46,007 bases of DNA. Source: CAYSYY01 sp964576115 [NCBI: uncultured Gemmatimonadota bacterium] (lineage in GTDB: Bacteria > Blakebacterota > Blakebacteria > Blakebacterales). The position numbers and the translations under genes were made by a program. The notes under the pieces are model-generated. The model saw only the letters and a list, made by a program, of their open reading frames with translations. It searched no databases and was not told the origin of the DNA. Location: assembly GCA_964576115.1 (NCBI GenBank), contig CAZNUA010000028.1:1-46007 (forward strand), written 5' to 3'. The number at the start of each line of letters is the position of its first letter. Position 1 is the first letter of the stretch. Shown piece after piece: positions 1 to 8,771 of the stretch.

Positions 1-941
1 GTGCGTTGATGCAGTCCCTCGGGGGTGAGGTCGAGGATGGGGGTGGTGCCGGTCGTGGCCCGGCCGCCGGCGTTCTCGACCACGAAGGCCAGCGGTGCGG
101 CCTCGTACACGAGCCGCAGTTTGCCCTGCGGGCGATCGGGATCCTTCGTGTCTTCCGGGTACAGGAAGATCCCGCCGTAGAGCAGATTGCGGTGCACGTC
201 GGCCACCAGACTGCCGATATAGCGGCCGGTGTACGGCCGGCCTTCGCCCGGAGTCTTGAGCCATGCGATGTACCTGCGGACGGGTTCGTTCCACCAGACC
301 GCATAGCCCTCGTTGATACTGAAGATCCGCCCCCGCTCGGGGATGGCGAGATCGGGGTGGCTGAGCAGAAACTCTCCGATGCCGGGATCGAGGGTGAAGC
401 CGTGCGCCCCGCCGTTGCGGGCGGCGTAGACCAGCATGGTGGACGAGCCGTATATGAGATACCCGGCTCCGACCTGCTCCCGTCCCGGGCGGCAGACATC
501 GCAGATCGCCGCTTTCTGCCCCTCGCTATCGTAGCGGTAGATCCCGAAGATGGTGCCGATACTGACGTTGGCGTCGATGTTCGAGGAGCCGTCGAGCGGA
601 TCGAGGGTTACCAGGTAGTGGCCCCGCGGATCTTCGTGCTCGATCCGGATCAGATCCTCGTCCTCCTCGTTGGCGATGGCGGCCACGTGCCCGCCCCGGC
701 GCAGGATCCCGACCAGCACGTCGCGGGCGTAGTGGTCGAGCTTCTGGACCCGCTCCCCCTGCACGTTGACATCGCCGGTGGCCCCGAGAATGTCGCCCAG
801 ACCGGCCCGGTTGACTTCGCGGGCGATGATCTTGCCGGCCAGAGCCAGCTCGAGCAGCAGCCGACTGAACTCCCCGGTCGCGCCGGGGAACTGTTTCTGC
901 TGCTCGTGCACGTGGTTCTCGATTGTTACGATCCGTTCCAC
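1..941 (-). CDS. fbp: Class I fructose-1,6-bisphosphatase (3' end beyond window)
   Basis: Hydrolyses fructose-1,6-bisphosphate to fructose-6-phosphate in gluconeogenesis; cytosolic. The minus-strand frame is open from a GTG at 941 to the window edge (313 codons). It shows ALAGKIIAREVNRAGL near the N-terminus, the acidic metal-site motif NEEDE, the signature DPLDGSSNIDANVSIGT, and YTGRYIGSLVADVHRNLLYGG in the substrate-binding half. The last visible residues, TPEGLHQR, match the end region of the family (about 335 residues), so only some 20 residues are missing. The GTG start is supported by AGGAGG seven bases upstream (949-954), inside the end of the response-regulator gene; the two genes overlap by 16 bases (926-941). 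The overlap suggests translational coupling to the two-component genes. Identification is firm; the start is very likely. Confidence 0.96.
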   Translation of the reverse strand, partial: MERIVTIENHVHEQQKQFPGATGEFSRLLLELALAGKIIAREVNRAGLGDILGATGDVNVQGERVQKLDHYARDVLVGILRRGGHVAAIANEEDEDLIRIEHEDPRGHYLVTLDPLDGSSNIDANVSIGTIFGIYRYDSEGQKAAICDVCRPGREQVGAGYLIYGSSTMLVYAARNGGAHGFTLDPGIGEFLLSHPDLAIPERGRIFSINEGYAVWWNEPVRRYIAWLKTPGEGRPYTGRYIGSLVADVHRNLLYGGIFLYPEDTKDPDRPQGKLRLVYEAAPLAFVVENAGGRATTGTTPILDLTPEGLHQR

Positions 942-2323
942 TCTCCGGCCTCCTGACGATAGGCGATGCCGTGATGGTCCAGGCGGGAATAGAGCCGGCG
1001 CCGGCTCATGTGCAGCAGCCGGGCCGCCTCGGTCTTGTTCCCCCCGGCCGTGCGCAGGGCCTCGAGAATGTGTTCTTTCTCGAGTGCCTCCAGATCCACC
1101 CCCTCTTCGGGGATCCGGATCTTCCCGCTGCGGCCCGAGCCCGGGACCGCCCCGTGGTCCGCGGCCGGTGGACTCATCAGCCAGTCCAGATCGACGGCCC
1201 CGATCTCGCGGCCGGGCCCGGCCAGGATCCCTGCCCGTTCCAGAACGTTCTCGAGTTCGCGGACGTTCCCCGGCCAGTCGTAGCTCATCAGGATCTCGAG
1301 TGCGGCCTCGGTGATGGCGACCGGCGGCACCCGCCGGGCCAGGAAGTGCCGGGCCAGTTCCGGGATATCCTCGCGGCGCTCGCGCAGGGGGGGCAGATGC
1401 AGCGGAAAGACGTTGAGACGGTAGAAAAGATCTTCACGGAAATTCCCCGTCTCGACCAGGACCGCCAGATCGCGGTTGGTGGCGGCCAGCACGCGGACAT
1501 CGATCCGGAACGTCTCGGTCGAACCGAGCCGTTCGAGTGTGCGTTCCTGCAGCACCCGCAGCAGTTTGACCTGGGCTGAAGGGGTTATCTCGCTGACCTC
1601 ATCCAGAAAGAGGGTTCCCCCGTCGGCCAGTTCGAACCGTCCCGGTCGGCGGCGCTCGGCGCCCGTGAAGGCCCCCTTCTCGTGGCCGAAGAGTTCGGAC
1701 TCGAGCAGGGTGTCGGGAAGGGCGGCGCAGTTGACGACCACGAAGGGTTCGCGGGCGCGCGGACTGGCGGCGTGGATGGCACGGGCGATGAGTTCCTTGC
1801 CGGTGCCCGATTCGCCGGTGATGAGAACGGTCGCTTCCTGCGATGCCACCCGGGCAACCAGATCGAGAACTCCCGCCAGAGCCTCTGACTGACCGACGAT
1901 CTCGCCCCCGGCGTCCCCCATGGCAGCCCGAAGTTCCCGGTTCTCGTCCTGCAGGCGACGCTCCCGGACGATGCGATCGACCATGATCAGGAGCTCGTCC
2001 ATCTCGAACGGTTTGATCAGGTAATCCCAGGCGCCCTCTTTCATGGCACTCACGGCCGTGCGGGCCGAAGCATAGGCGGTCATGAGAATGACCTCGGTGC
2101 CGGGCCAGAGTTTCTTGATCTCGGCCAGCAGTTCGAGCCCGTCCAGTCCGGGCATCTTCAGATCGGTCACCACCAGGTCCCGTGTCCGGGTTCGCAACAG
2201 GTCGAGCGCCCGGGCGCCGTCGGCAGCGGTCTCGACTTCATGGCCGTGATCGGCGAGTTCAAGGGCCACCAGCTCGGCCATGCGGGGTTCGTCATCCACG
2301 ACCAGGATACGCGCCACGATCAC
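926..2323 (-). CDS. Sigma-54-dependent response regulator, NtrC family
   Basis: 465-residue activator of RpoN-dependent promoters. Residues 1-115 are a receiver domain with the acidic pair D10/D11, phospho-acceptor D54 ([12 protein letters not shown]) and K104. Residues about 140-375 are the AAA+ domain: Walker A GESGTGKE (170-177), the sigma-54-contacting loop GAFTGA (217-222) and Walker B TLFLDE (D241, E242). The C-terminus carries a Fis-type helix-turn-helix ([20 protein letters not shown]). The ATG overlaps the stop of the upstream kinase gene in the tetranucleotide ATGA (2320-2323), so kinase and regulator are almost certainly a cognate pair. Target promoters cannot be named from the sequence. 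No convincing -24/-12 element was recognised by eye within the window. Confidence 0.95.
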   Translation of the reverse strand: MIVARILVVDDEPRMAELVALELADHGHEVETAADGARALDLLRTRTRDLVVTDLKMPGLDGLELLAEIKKLWPGTEVILMTAYASARTAVSAMKEGAWDYLIKPFEMDELLIMVDRIVRERRLQDENRELRAAMGDAGGEIVGQSEALAGVLDLVARVASQEATVLITGESGTGKELIARAIHAASPRAREPFVVVNCAALPDTLLESELFGHEKGAFTGAERRRPGRFELADGGTLFLDEVSEITPSAQVKLLRVLQERTLERLGSTETFRIDVRVLAATNRDLAVLVETGNFREDLFYRLNVFPLHLPPLRERREDIPELARHFLARRVPPVAITEAALEILMSYDWPGNVRELENVLERAGILAGPGREIGAVDLDWLMSPPAADHGAVPGSGRSGKIRIPEEGVDLEALEKEHILEALRTAGGNKTEAARLLHMSRRRLYSRLDHHGIAYRQEAGEWNGS

Positions 2324-3852
2324 TCTCCCCCTTTCTCTTCAGCCCCGGGCTGTTCCGGCGGCCCCGGGTCGGCCGACGCAGCGGTGCCTGCGGGAGCGGG
2401 AGTACCGGTCGGGCCGACCGCCGGGGCCGGGACCACCGGCAGCCGGATCGAAGCCCGGGTCCCCCCCTCCTCGGGGCAGACGATCTCGAGCTCACCGCCA
2501 TGGTCGCGCACGATCTCGCGCACGATCGTCAGTCCCAGTCCGTTGCCGTCGGCACGGGTGGTGAAGAACGGTTCGTAGATGCGTTTCCTGATCCGGGGAG
2601 GTATGCCGGGGCCGTCGTCCTCGACCCCGAGCAGGATCTCTTCCGGTGCCTCTTCCGGCTTCTTCCCCCCCGCCGGCTCCCCTGTCCCCGCGGCAGGCGC
2701 CGAACGGGCGAAGAAGCAAACCCGCCCGGTAGTGCCGAGAGCTTCGAGGGCATTGGTACCCAGATTGAGCAGGGCCTGGCGCAGCAGATGCGGATCGCCT
2801 CGCAGAGCGGGCAGATCGAGGGCGACCTCCAGCTCGAGTTCGATTCCCTCGGGTGGATTCATCCTGCTCAAGGCGTCGCGGGCCGCGGCTGCGAGCCCGC
2901 CCGGGTCCACTTCCTGCCAGATCATCCCGCCCTCCCGGGTATAGGTCAGATAGCGCTCGGTCAGATCCTGCAGGCGGCCCGTTTCCTCTTCGATGTAGGC
3001 GACCATTTCCGCGAGCCGGGGATCGGCGCTCCGGCGCCCTCCCCCCTGGCTCTCGATCCATTTCCCCATCCGTTCGGCCGAGTATTTGATGATCCCGACC
3101 GGGTTGCGGATCTCGTGCGCCACCTGGCTGGCCAGACGGCCGAGGGCGGCCATCCGGTCCTCCCGATCCAGGGCCAGACGGGCCCGATTCACCTGGCGCT
3201 GCAGGCCCAGGTAGGCAGCCACGAGAAGCAGCAACAGAATCCCGGCCGCAGCCATACCGGTGCCCATGACCGTGCGGACCCGGGCCAGCGAAGCAAAGAA
3301 ATCGGCGCTGGCCTCGACTACCAGGACAGCCACCACCTCGCCGTCCCCCAGCAGGGTTCTGACCGGAGCGAAACCGCACTTGAGCCAGATCGAACCCACC
3401 GGCAGGGTCTGCGAGACGGTCACCTCATCGGTCGCCAGGGCGGTGAGGATCGCCTCGCCGTGGGTCGCCAGGTAGGGATAGGCTCCGCCGGGCCGGTAGA
3501 GCGAACTGTCGCTGCTCGAATACCCTATGGTGAACTCGACCGGATCGAGCAGGAGGATCGCATCGAGATCGTTCTCGAGCTGCATCCGGGGCAGGACGAA
3601 ATCGAGCAGGCTCAACGTGAAGGGATCGAATCCCCCGCCCGGATCCGGCAGGTCGTCCCCCTGAATGAAACCAGTAGCCAGCAGGGTTCGAACCACGCTC
3701 TCGAGTCGACTGCCGAGAGCGGTGTCCAGAGCCGTCTCGACCCGCCGGTAGATCCACAGGTCGGTCAGGGCGATCACGAGCAGGGTGCCCGCCACGAAGA
3801 GGAGCAGGCCGATACCCCCTCGCCGGCGCCGGGGTGTGAAGTCGGGACGCAT
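2320..3852 (-). CDS. Membrane sensor histidine kinase
   Basis: 510-residue HisKA/HATPase kinase, partner of the sigma-54 regulator that follows with an ATGA overlap. Transmembrane segments lie at about 14-31 and 197-217 and enclose a periplasmic sensor region of about 165 residues, possibly Cache-like but not recognised with certainty. The phosphorylated histidine is H246 in ASQVAHEIRNPVG. The ATPase domain shows the N box (NLGTNALEAL), G1 box (EDDGPGIP) and G2 box (NGLGLTIVREIV). There is no obvious HAMP linker, and the C-terminus is a Pro/Ala-rich tail of about 40 residues. No clear ribosome binding site precedes the ATG. A gap of 89 bases separates it from the AlaX gene, so a promoter of its own is possible. 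The signal sensed is unknown. Confidence 0.93.
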   Translation of the reverse strand: MRPDFTPRRRRGGIGLLLFVAGTLLVIALTDLWIYRRVETALDTALGSRLESVVRTLLATGFIQGDDLPDPGGGFDPFTLSLLDFVLPRMQLENDLDAILLLDPVEFTIGYSSSDSSLYRPGGAYPYLATHGEAILTALATDEVTVSQTLPVGSIWLKCGFAPVRTLLGDGEVVAVLVVEASADFFASLARVRTVMGTGMAAAGILLLLLVAAYLGLQRQVNRARLALDREDRMAALGRLASQVAHEIRNPVGIIKYSAERMGKWIESQGGGRRSADPRLAEMVAYIEEETGRLQDLTERYLTYTREGGMIWQEVDPGGLAAAARDALSRMNPPEGIELELEVALDLPALRGDPHLLRQALLNLGTNALEALGTTGRVCFFARSAPAAGTGEPAGGKKPEEAPEEILLGVEDDGPGIPPRIRKRIYEPFFTTRADGNGLGLTIVREIVRDHGGELEIVCPEEGGTRASIRLPVVPAPAVGPTGTPAPAGTAASADPGPPEQPGAEEKGGE

Positions 3853-3941
3853 GCGGGTATGCTATGACTGTACCATATGGGACACAAGGAAGAATGTACC
3901 GGGGCAAGGCGTCGACGCACCGCGCTTGTGACCCGGCGGTC

Positions 3942-5264
3942 TTACGTCAGGCGTTTCCTGACACTCTCGATCGCTTCGGTCAGGGCGGTATCGAGGGCTT
4001 CGCCCCGGGGCCCGCCCCCCGACGCGTACCCGGGTTTGCCCCCGCCCCCACCGCCCACGATCGCGGCCGCTTCGCCGAGCAGTGCCCCGGCATCCAGATC
4101 GAGACCGTCGCCGCGGGCGAAGAGCAGCCGGGCGGTGCCTTCCACCCCCGCCCCGAGCAGGGCCACGACGTCGTCGTGCCCGACCAGTTCGGTCGCCACG
4201 GCAGGCAGTGTTTCCGGGGGCAGGTCGTCGAGGCGGGCCACGATCACCCGGGCCGAGCCTATCTGCTCGGCGCCCCCGAGCAGAGCCGAGACGCGCAGGG
4301 GCACCAGCGCACGCTCGAGAGCGGCGATCTCGTGACGCAGATCGCGGTGCTGCTCCATGATATCGCTCACCCGGTCGGGAAAGTTCAGTGCCCCGGTGGT
4401 GAGAATCTCGCCCAGCTCGGCGGCGATGCGGTCCAGTTCGGTCAGCCGGCGGCGCAGGCGGATTCCGCAGAGAAAGGTGATGCGGAACAGGCCGTGGGCC
4501 CGGCTCGATCCCGAGGCCAGAACGTGGATGCCGCCGATACGGGCGGTGGAGGGCACGTGAGTACCCCCGCAGGGCACGGCATCGAAGGCGCCTATTTCGA
4601 CCAGGCGGATCCGACCGGTCGTCCCGTCCGGCGGCGGCCGCCGGGCCTGCCGGACGGCCTCGTCATCGGCTTCGACCAGGCGCACCGTGACCGGCAGGTC
4701 TTCATCCACCAGGGCATTGGCCCGGATCACCGCCTGAAGCAGGTCGGCCGGGGTGAGCTCGCGGGAAAGATCGATGGTGCTCTCTTCCTCCCCGAGGTGA
4801 AAGCCTTGTGTCCGAGCGCCCCAGGTGTCGAGTAGAACCCGGCTGAGCAGATGCTGGCCGGTGTGCTGCTGCATGATCTCCCAGCGTCGGGGCCAGTTGA
4901 TCGCCCCCTCGACCTTCTCCCCGACCGCGAGGGGGATATCGATATGGTGCACGATGACGCCGCGTTCGGATTGAACGTCGAACACTTCGGCTTCGCCGAG
5001 CCGGCCCTCGTCGGCGGGCTGCCCGCCCCCCTCGGGGTAAAAGGCGGTCCGGTCGAGCACCACGAGAGCCCCCTCCTGCGCCTCACGTACCTCGAGCACG
5101 ATTGCCTCGAAATCGGTCTGGAAGGGATCGTCCCAGAACAGGCGCTGGGTGCCCTCGCCGGTTTCTCCGGACACGTGTTCGTCTGAACCGTCCGGAATCC
5201 GCTCGCCGGAACCGCCCGGTATCTGCTCGCCGGAACCGCCCGGTATCCGCTCGCCGGAAGCCAT
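3942..5264 (-). CDS. AlaX-type alanyl-tRNA editing protein with DHHA1 domain
   Basis: 440-residue free-standing relative of the alanyl-tRNA synthetase editing domain, expected to deacylate mischarged tRNA(Ala) (Ser- or Gly-tRNA). The second-additional-domain zinc site is complete: HTGQH (H134, H138) with CGGTH (C232, H236). The entry strand TAFYPEGGGQPADEG is typical of AlaRS/AlaX. Residues from about 290 on form a DHHA1 domain ending in a Gly-rich segment (VGGGGGGKPGYASGGG), so this is the long AlaX form. The ATG has GAGGAG six bases upstream. It begins only 10 bases after the DUF5916 stop, so the two are probably co-transcribed. Unusually, the first 30 residues are encoded by a 24-bp tandem repeat (GERIPGGS-like units) with no counterpart known to me in the family. 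An alternative GTG start at 5174 would remove it. Confidence 0.9.
   Translation of the reverse strand: MASGERIPGGSGEQIPGGSGERIPDGSDEHVSGETGEGTQRLFWDDPFQTDFEAIVLEVREAQEGALVVLDRTAFYPEGGGQPADEGRLGEAEVFDVQSERGVIVHHIDIPLAVGEKVEGAINWPRRWEIMQQHTGQHLLSRVLLDTWGARTQGFHLGEEESTIDLSRELTPADLLQAVIRANALVDEDLPVTVRLVEADDEAVRQARRPPPDGTTGRIRLVEIGAFDAVPCGGTHVPSTARIGGIHVLASGSSRAHGLFRITFLCGIRLRRRLTELDRIAAELGEILTTGALNFPDRVSDIMEQHRDLRHEIAALERALVPLRVSALLGGAEQIGSARVIVARLDDLPPETLPAVATELVGHDDVVALLGAGVEGTARLLFARGDGLDLDAGALLGEAAAIVGGGGGGKPGYASGGGPRGEALDTALTEAIESVRKRLT
5185..5256. repeat. Three 24-bp tandem repeats at the start of the alaX-like gene
   Basis: Three contiguous 24-bp units (5185-5208, 5209-5232, 5233-5256) differ from each other at only a few positions. 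On the minus strand they encode three copies of an octapeptide of the form SGE(R/Q)IP(G/D)G. They lie immediately after the start codon of the AlaX-type gene. The unit is a multiple of three, so gain or loss of copies would keep the frame. Confidence 0.93.
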
Positions 5265-5274
5265 CGATTTCTCC

Positions 5275-7596
5275 TCAGAAGAGGAACAGATAGGTCGCCT
5301 TCAACATGATTGTACGCCCGGTTGAGACGGGGGTGAAGTCGGGACCGGAATCGAAGACGTCATTGTACACCAGGTAGATTTCGGTTCCGTCGCGGATGAT
5401 CCAGTGCAGCAGGTAGTTGGAGAGAATCGCCCGGGTGGCGTCGTTGTACTGCAGGTAGGCCTTGGCCCGCAGTTGCGGCGAAAAGCTGTAGGCCGCACGC
5501 AGGTTGACCACGTTGGTCGTAAAATCCTCGGCCTCGGGTCCCATCGAGGTGAGCACATTGCGATTCAGCCCCAGATTGGTGCCGAAGTGAGGCGAGGGCT
5601 GCCAGGTGAGATTCACATCCCCGCTCAGACGCATGCCGTCGTAGTAGCTGCCCCACGAACCGCCCAGCCGCAGCCGCAGTGGGCGGCGGCTGTCGGTCGA
5701 ACCGTTCAATCGCAGGCCGGTCCACTCGTACGGTCCAGCCAGAATCGTGACCGTGCTATCGGTCCCGGGGTCGGTGTAGATGGTAAAACACTCGTCGAGC
5801 AGATCCCACTCGCGGGAGAGGGTCAGGAAGAGATTGGCCGTGTTCTCCATGAAGACCCAGACCCTGGCCTGCAGCTCGCGGGTCTCCAGACGATCAGCGA
5901 GGTCGGTCAGATAGCTGGCTTCGGTCGTGAACGAGATCTGACGGATACCGAGCACCCCGGGGCGGGGGCTCCAGCCGAATTCCCCCGATGTTTCCCGCAG
6001 CCCGGTCCGGCGCACGAAACCCATGTCGGCCTGAAAATCGTCACCGATCTTGCGGTGCTGCAGGCGTACCTCCCAGAGGTCGGTATCCCAGTTGAACATC
6101 CCCGACCAGGCCAGGGCATCGCCGGTGATGGCGGGATCGAAAGCCCGGGCCATTTCGGCCCGGATGGTGGTGGAGGTACCGAAGGCAAGATTGGTATCGA
6201 ATCTCAGCGTCCGGTTATAGTCCCCGGCACTCGGATCCATGCTGGTGGCCAGCACTCCGATCGAGGAGCGCTCGAGGATATTACGGCGCAGACTGAGGAC
6301 CGACCACGAGGTCCCGCTGACCTCGCCGTCGTCCTCCAGGTCCTTGCCGCCGGTCAGGACATTGAGCACACCCAGCGACCACGCCCCCGCCCGTCCGGTG
6401 AGTTTGGCGCCGTAGGTGATCGGCACTTCCTCACCCTCGGCCAGGCCGATGCGCCGCGAGTAGAAGAGCTGCAGGTCCTGTCCGCCTCCGCCTCCACCGC
6501 CACCCCCACCGCCCCCATACCCGTAGCCGCCCCCTCCGCCGCCGAAAATACCCGCTCCTTCGAGGAAGAAATCCCGTTTCTCGGGGAAGTAGAGGCTGAA
6601 GCGGGTCAGATTGACCCGCTCCTGGTCGGCCTCGACCTGGGCGAAGTCGGTATTCAGGGTCAAATCGAAGGTCAGGTTGGGTGTCGGGGCCCATTTGACG
6701 TCGAGCCCGGTGTCGGCCACGGTGTTGTTCCCATAGCCGCCTTCATCCTGCTGCAATCGTTCGCCACCCCCGGCGACATACGGTTTGACCTGCAGGTTGG
6801 TCCCCTGATGCAGGCCCGTCAGACCGTGCAGACTGCCGGCGTTGGAAAGCCGCTGCAGACCGCGGTAGCCGAGATCGCGCGGGGTGGGAACCCAGTAGGT
6901 CTCCTCGTTGTTCCGGGTGATCGAGCGGAAGAAGTTGATCCCCCAGACATGCTCGCCGCCGTTGCCGGGGAAGCGGAGCTGGCTGAAGGGAATCTCGATC
7001 TCGGCCGACCAGCCGGTCCCGTCGACCGAGGTACAGGCGTCCCAGACGATATTGAAATCGGGATTGGTGTTCCGCCCCTCGTCGGTGATGTACCCGTCGT
7101 GACGGGCGCAGGCGGGATTGACGGTGAAGACGAAGGCGTTGCGGCGGTCGCGGAAGGTGTCGAGCACGAACTGCAGCCGGTCGTCGCGCTCCATGCGGCC
7201 GTCACGGGTGAGCTGGGTGATGTTCAGTTCTTCGGGGGCGGCGTCGTGCATCCGGGCCCCGAGATAGAGGGCGTGATCGGTATAGAGAAGGCGGATCTCG
7301 GTCTGCTCGGTCGCTGGCGCCCCCTCATCGGGATTGCGCTGGGTAAAGCCGGTCGCCGGTTCGGCCAGCCGCCAGATGTCTTCGTCGAGCCGCCCGTCGA
7401 GGACCGGACCTCGCTCGACCCGCACCGCCGTGACGCGGTAATCGGCCGGATCGTAGGCCGCGGGGCCCTGTTGAGCCAGGACCGACGAGGAGGCGGGCAG
7501 GCTGCCGGTAACCGCCAGCCCGAGCGCCGCCAGAACCGGGAGAAGGTTCCCGACCTGATTGGGGTTGCGCGTGACGATTCGGATTCCGGGCTGCAT
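5275..7596 (-). CDS. CBM9-like / DUF5916 outer-membrane beta-barrel protein
   Basis: 773 residues from the ATG at 7596, chosen because it starts a good signal peptide (VLAALGLAVTGSLPASSSVLAQQ). A GTG at 7686 would add 30 residues of non-signal sequence. After the signal come an N-terminal carbohydrate-binding-module-9-like beta-sandwich (VRVERGPVLDGRLDEDIW, WSAEIEIPFSQLRFP) and the DUF5916 region (FSLYFPEKRDFFLEGAGIF), whose alternating strands suggest a barrel. The chain ends in aromatic LFLF, as many BAM-inserted outer-membrane proteins do. Family members are common in FCB bacteria; substrate and exact role are not established. An almost pure glycine/tyrosine loop (about 6478-6555) follows the FFLEG motif. 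The AlaX gene follows after 10 bases, so they share a transcript. Confidence 0.85.
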   Translation of the reverse strand: MQPGIRIVTRNPNQVGNLLPVLAALGLAVTGSLPASSSVLAQQGPAAYDPADYRVTAVRVERGPVLDGRLDEDIWRLAEPATGFTQRNPDEGAPATEQTEIRLLYTDHALYLGARMHDAAPEELNITQLTRDGRMERDDRLQFVLDTFRDRRNAFVFTVNPACARHDGYITDEGRNTNPDFNIVWDACTSVDGTGWSAEIEIPFSQLRFPGNGGEHVWGINFFRSITRNNEETYWVPTPRDLGYRGLQRLSNAGSLHGLTGLHQGTNLQVKPYVAGGGERLQQDEGGYGNNTVADTGLDVKWAPTPNLTFDLTLNTDFAQVEADQERVNLTRFSLYFPEKRDFFLEGAGIFGGGGGGYGYGGGGGGGGGGGGQDLQLFYSRRIGLAEGEEVPITYGAKLTGRAGAWSLGVLNVLTGGKDLEDDGEVSGTSWSVLSLRRNILERSSIGVLATSMDPSAGDYNRTLRFDTNLAFGTSTTIRAEMARAFDPAITGDALAWSGMFNWDTDLWEVRLQHRKIGDDFQADMGFVRRTGLRETSGEFGWSPRPGVLGIRQISFTTEASYLTDLADRLETRELQARVWVFMENTANLFLTLSREWDLLDECFTIYTDPGTDSTVTILAGPYEWTGLRLNGSTDSRRPLRLRLGGSWGSYYDGMRLSGDVNLTWQPSPHFGTNLGLNRNVLTSMGPEAEDFTTNVVNLRAAYSFSPQLRAKAYLQYNDATRAILSNYLLHWIIRDGTEIYLVYNDVFDSGPDFTPVSTGRTIMLKATYLFLF

Positions 7597-7767
7597 CGCG
7601 ATGGTCTTTTCAGGTCGTTTCCCGCTGGCGTGGTCGGTGTCGGGCATAGTCGGCAGGCAGGGCGCCGGCCAAACTATCGCCGTCACACCCGTCGGTCAAC
7701 TGCCGTCGTTCTCAGATAGTACCGCTGCGACACCGGCCGGCTTGAAACGCCTGCGATGATATTCCGC

Positions 7768-8655
7768 TCAAAGTTCGGAGCCGGTCAGCCAGGTATAGAT
7801 CTTGCGGTAGCGCCGTGAGGTTTCGGCGACCACCTCTTCGGGCAATTCGGGACCGGGGTCGGTCTTGTCCCAGTCGAGTGTCTCGAGCCAGTCGCGCACG
7901 TATTGCTTGTCCAGGCTCTCCTGGGCCACCCCGACGGTGTATTTCTCGGCCGGCCAGAAACGGCTGGAATCGGGGGTGAGGACTTCGTCGATGAGGACGA
8001 GTTCGCCGTCAATGAGTCCGAACTCGAACTTGGTGTCGGCGATGATGATTCCCTTCCCGGCCGCTTCGGCGGCTCCGGCCAGGTAGATCTCGAAGGAGAG
8101 ATCGCGCATCCGCCCGGCCAGTTCGGTGCCGATGATGTCCTGCATCCGCTCGAAGCTGATATTCTCGTCGTGATCGCCCCGTTCGGCTTTGGTGGCGGGG
8201 GTGAAGATCGGCTCGGGCAACTGCGAGGAGAGTTCGAGGCCTTCGGGCAGAGGTACCCCGCTGACCGAACGGACCGTACCGTACTCTTTCCAGCCCGACC
8301 CTGCCAGGTAACCGCGTACGACACATTCGACCGGCAGGGGTTCGGCCCGCCTGACGAGCATGCTCCGTCCGGCCAGCAGCTTGGTATACGGAGCAAAGGC
8401 CTCGGGGTAGTCGGCCGGATCGGTGCTGACCATGTGATTCGGAACGATCGATCCCAGACGGTCGAACCAGTACCGCGATATCTGGGTCAAGACCGCGCCC
8501 TTGTCGGGGATCGGAGTGGGCAGAACGACATCAAAGGCACTCAGGCGGTCGCTGGCCACGATCAGCAGGTGATCCTCCAGCCCGTAAATGTCGCGGACCT
8601 TGCCGCGCCCCAGCAGTTCCACCCCGGCGATATCGGTTTTCAGAACGGGATCCAT
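7768..8655 (-). CDS. purC: Phosphoribosylaminoimidazole-succinocarboxamide synthase (SAICAR synthetase)
   Basis: Joins CAIR and L-aspartate with ATP hydrolysis to give SAICAR in de novo purine synthesis; cytosolic. Diagnostic stretches are GRGKVRDIYGLEDHLLIVAS with the downstream SAFDVVLPTPIPDKG, VECVVRGYLAGSGWKEY, ENISFERMQDIIG, IIADTKFEFGLIDGELVLID and LTPDSSRFWP. At 295 residues it belongs to the longer type, like yeast Ade1, and not to the ~237-residue E. coli type. The ATG at 8655 is preceded by a strong GGAGGAGGGAG; an upstream in-frame start at 8736 lacks family homology. It stands alone: 116 bases separate it from the DUF4097 gene upstream, and no other pur gene is visible. Confidence 0.97.
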   Translation of the reverse strand: MDPVLKTDIAGVELLGRGKVRDIYGLEDHLLIVASDRLSAFDVVLPTPIPDKGAVLTQISRYWFDRLGSIVPNHMVSTDPADYPEAFAPYTKLLAGRSMLVRRAEPLPVECVVRGYLAGSGWKEYGTVRSVSGVPLPEGLELSSQLPEPIFTPATKAERGDHDENISFERMQDIIGTELAGRMRDLSFEIYLAGAAEAAGKGIIIADTKFEFGLIDGELVLIDEVLTPDSSRFWPAEKYTVGVAQESLDKQYVRDWLETLDWDKTDPGPELPEEVVAETSRRYRKIYTWLTGSEL

Positions 8656-8771
8656 CGGTTCTCCCTCCTCCTCGTACAGGCGGCGCCGTGACGCACCGGC
8701 CCCTCTGCAGCCTCGACACACCGACCATATATACACCAGGGCACCGTCACCGGCTACGGCCGGTCGCGTCG

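Noticed and set aside
5404-7719. 771-codon plus-strand frame opposite the DUF5916 gene
   Set aside because: Antisense artefact of high G+C: composition is typical of a shadow frame and the opposite strand has a signal peptide and family motifs.
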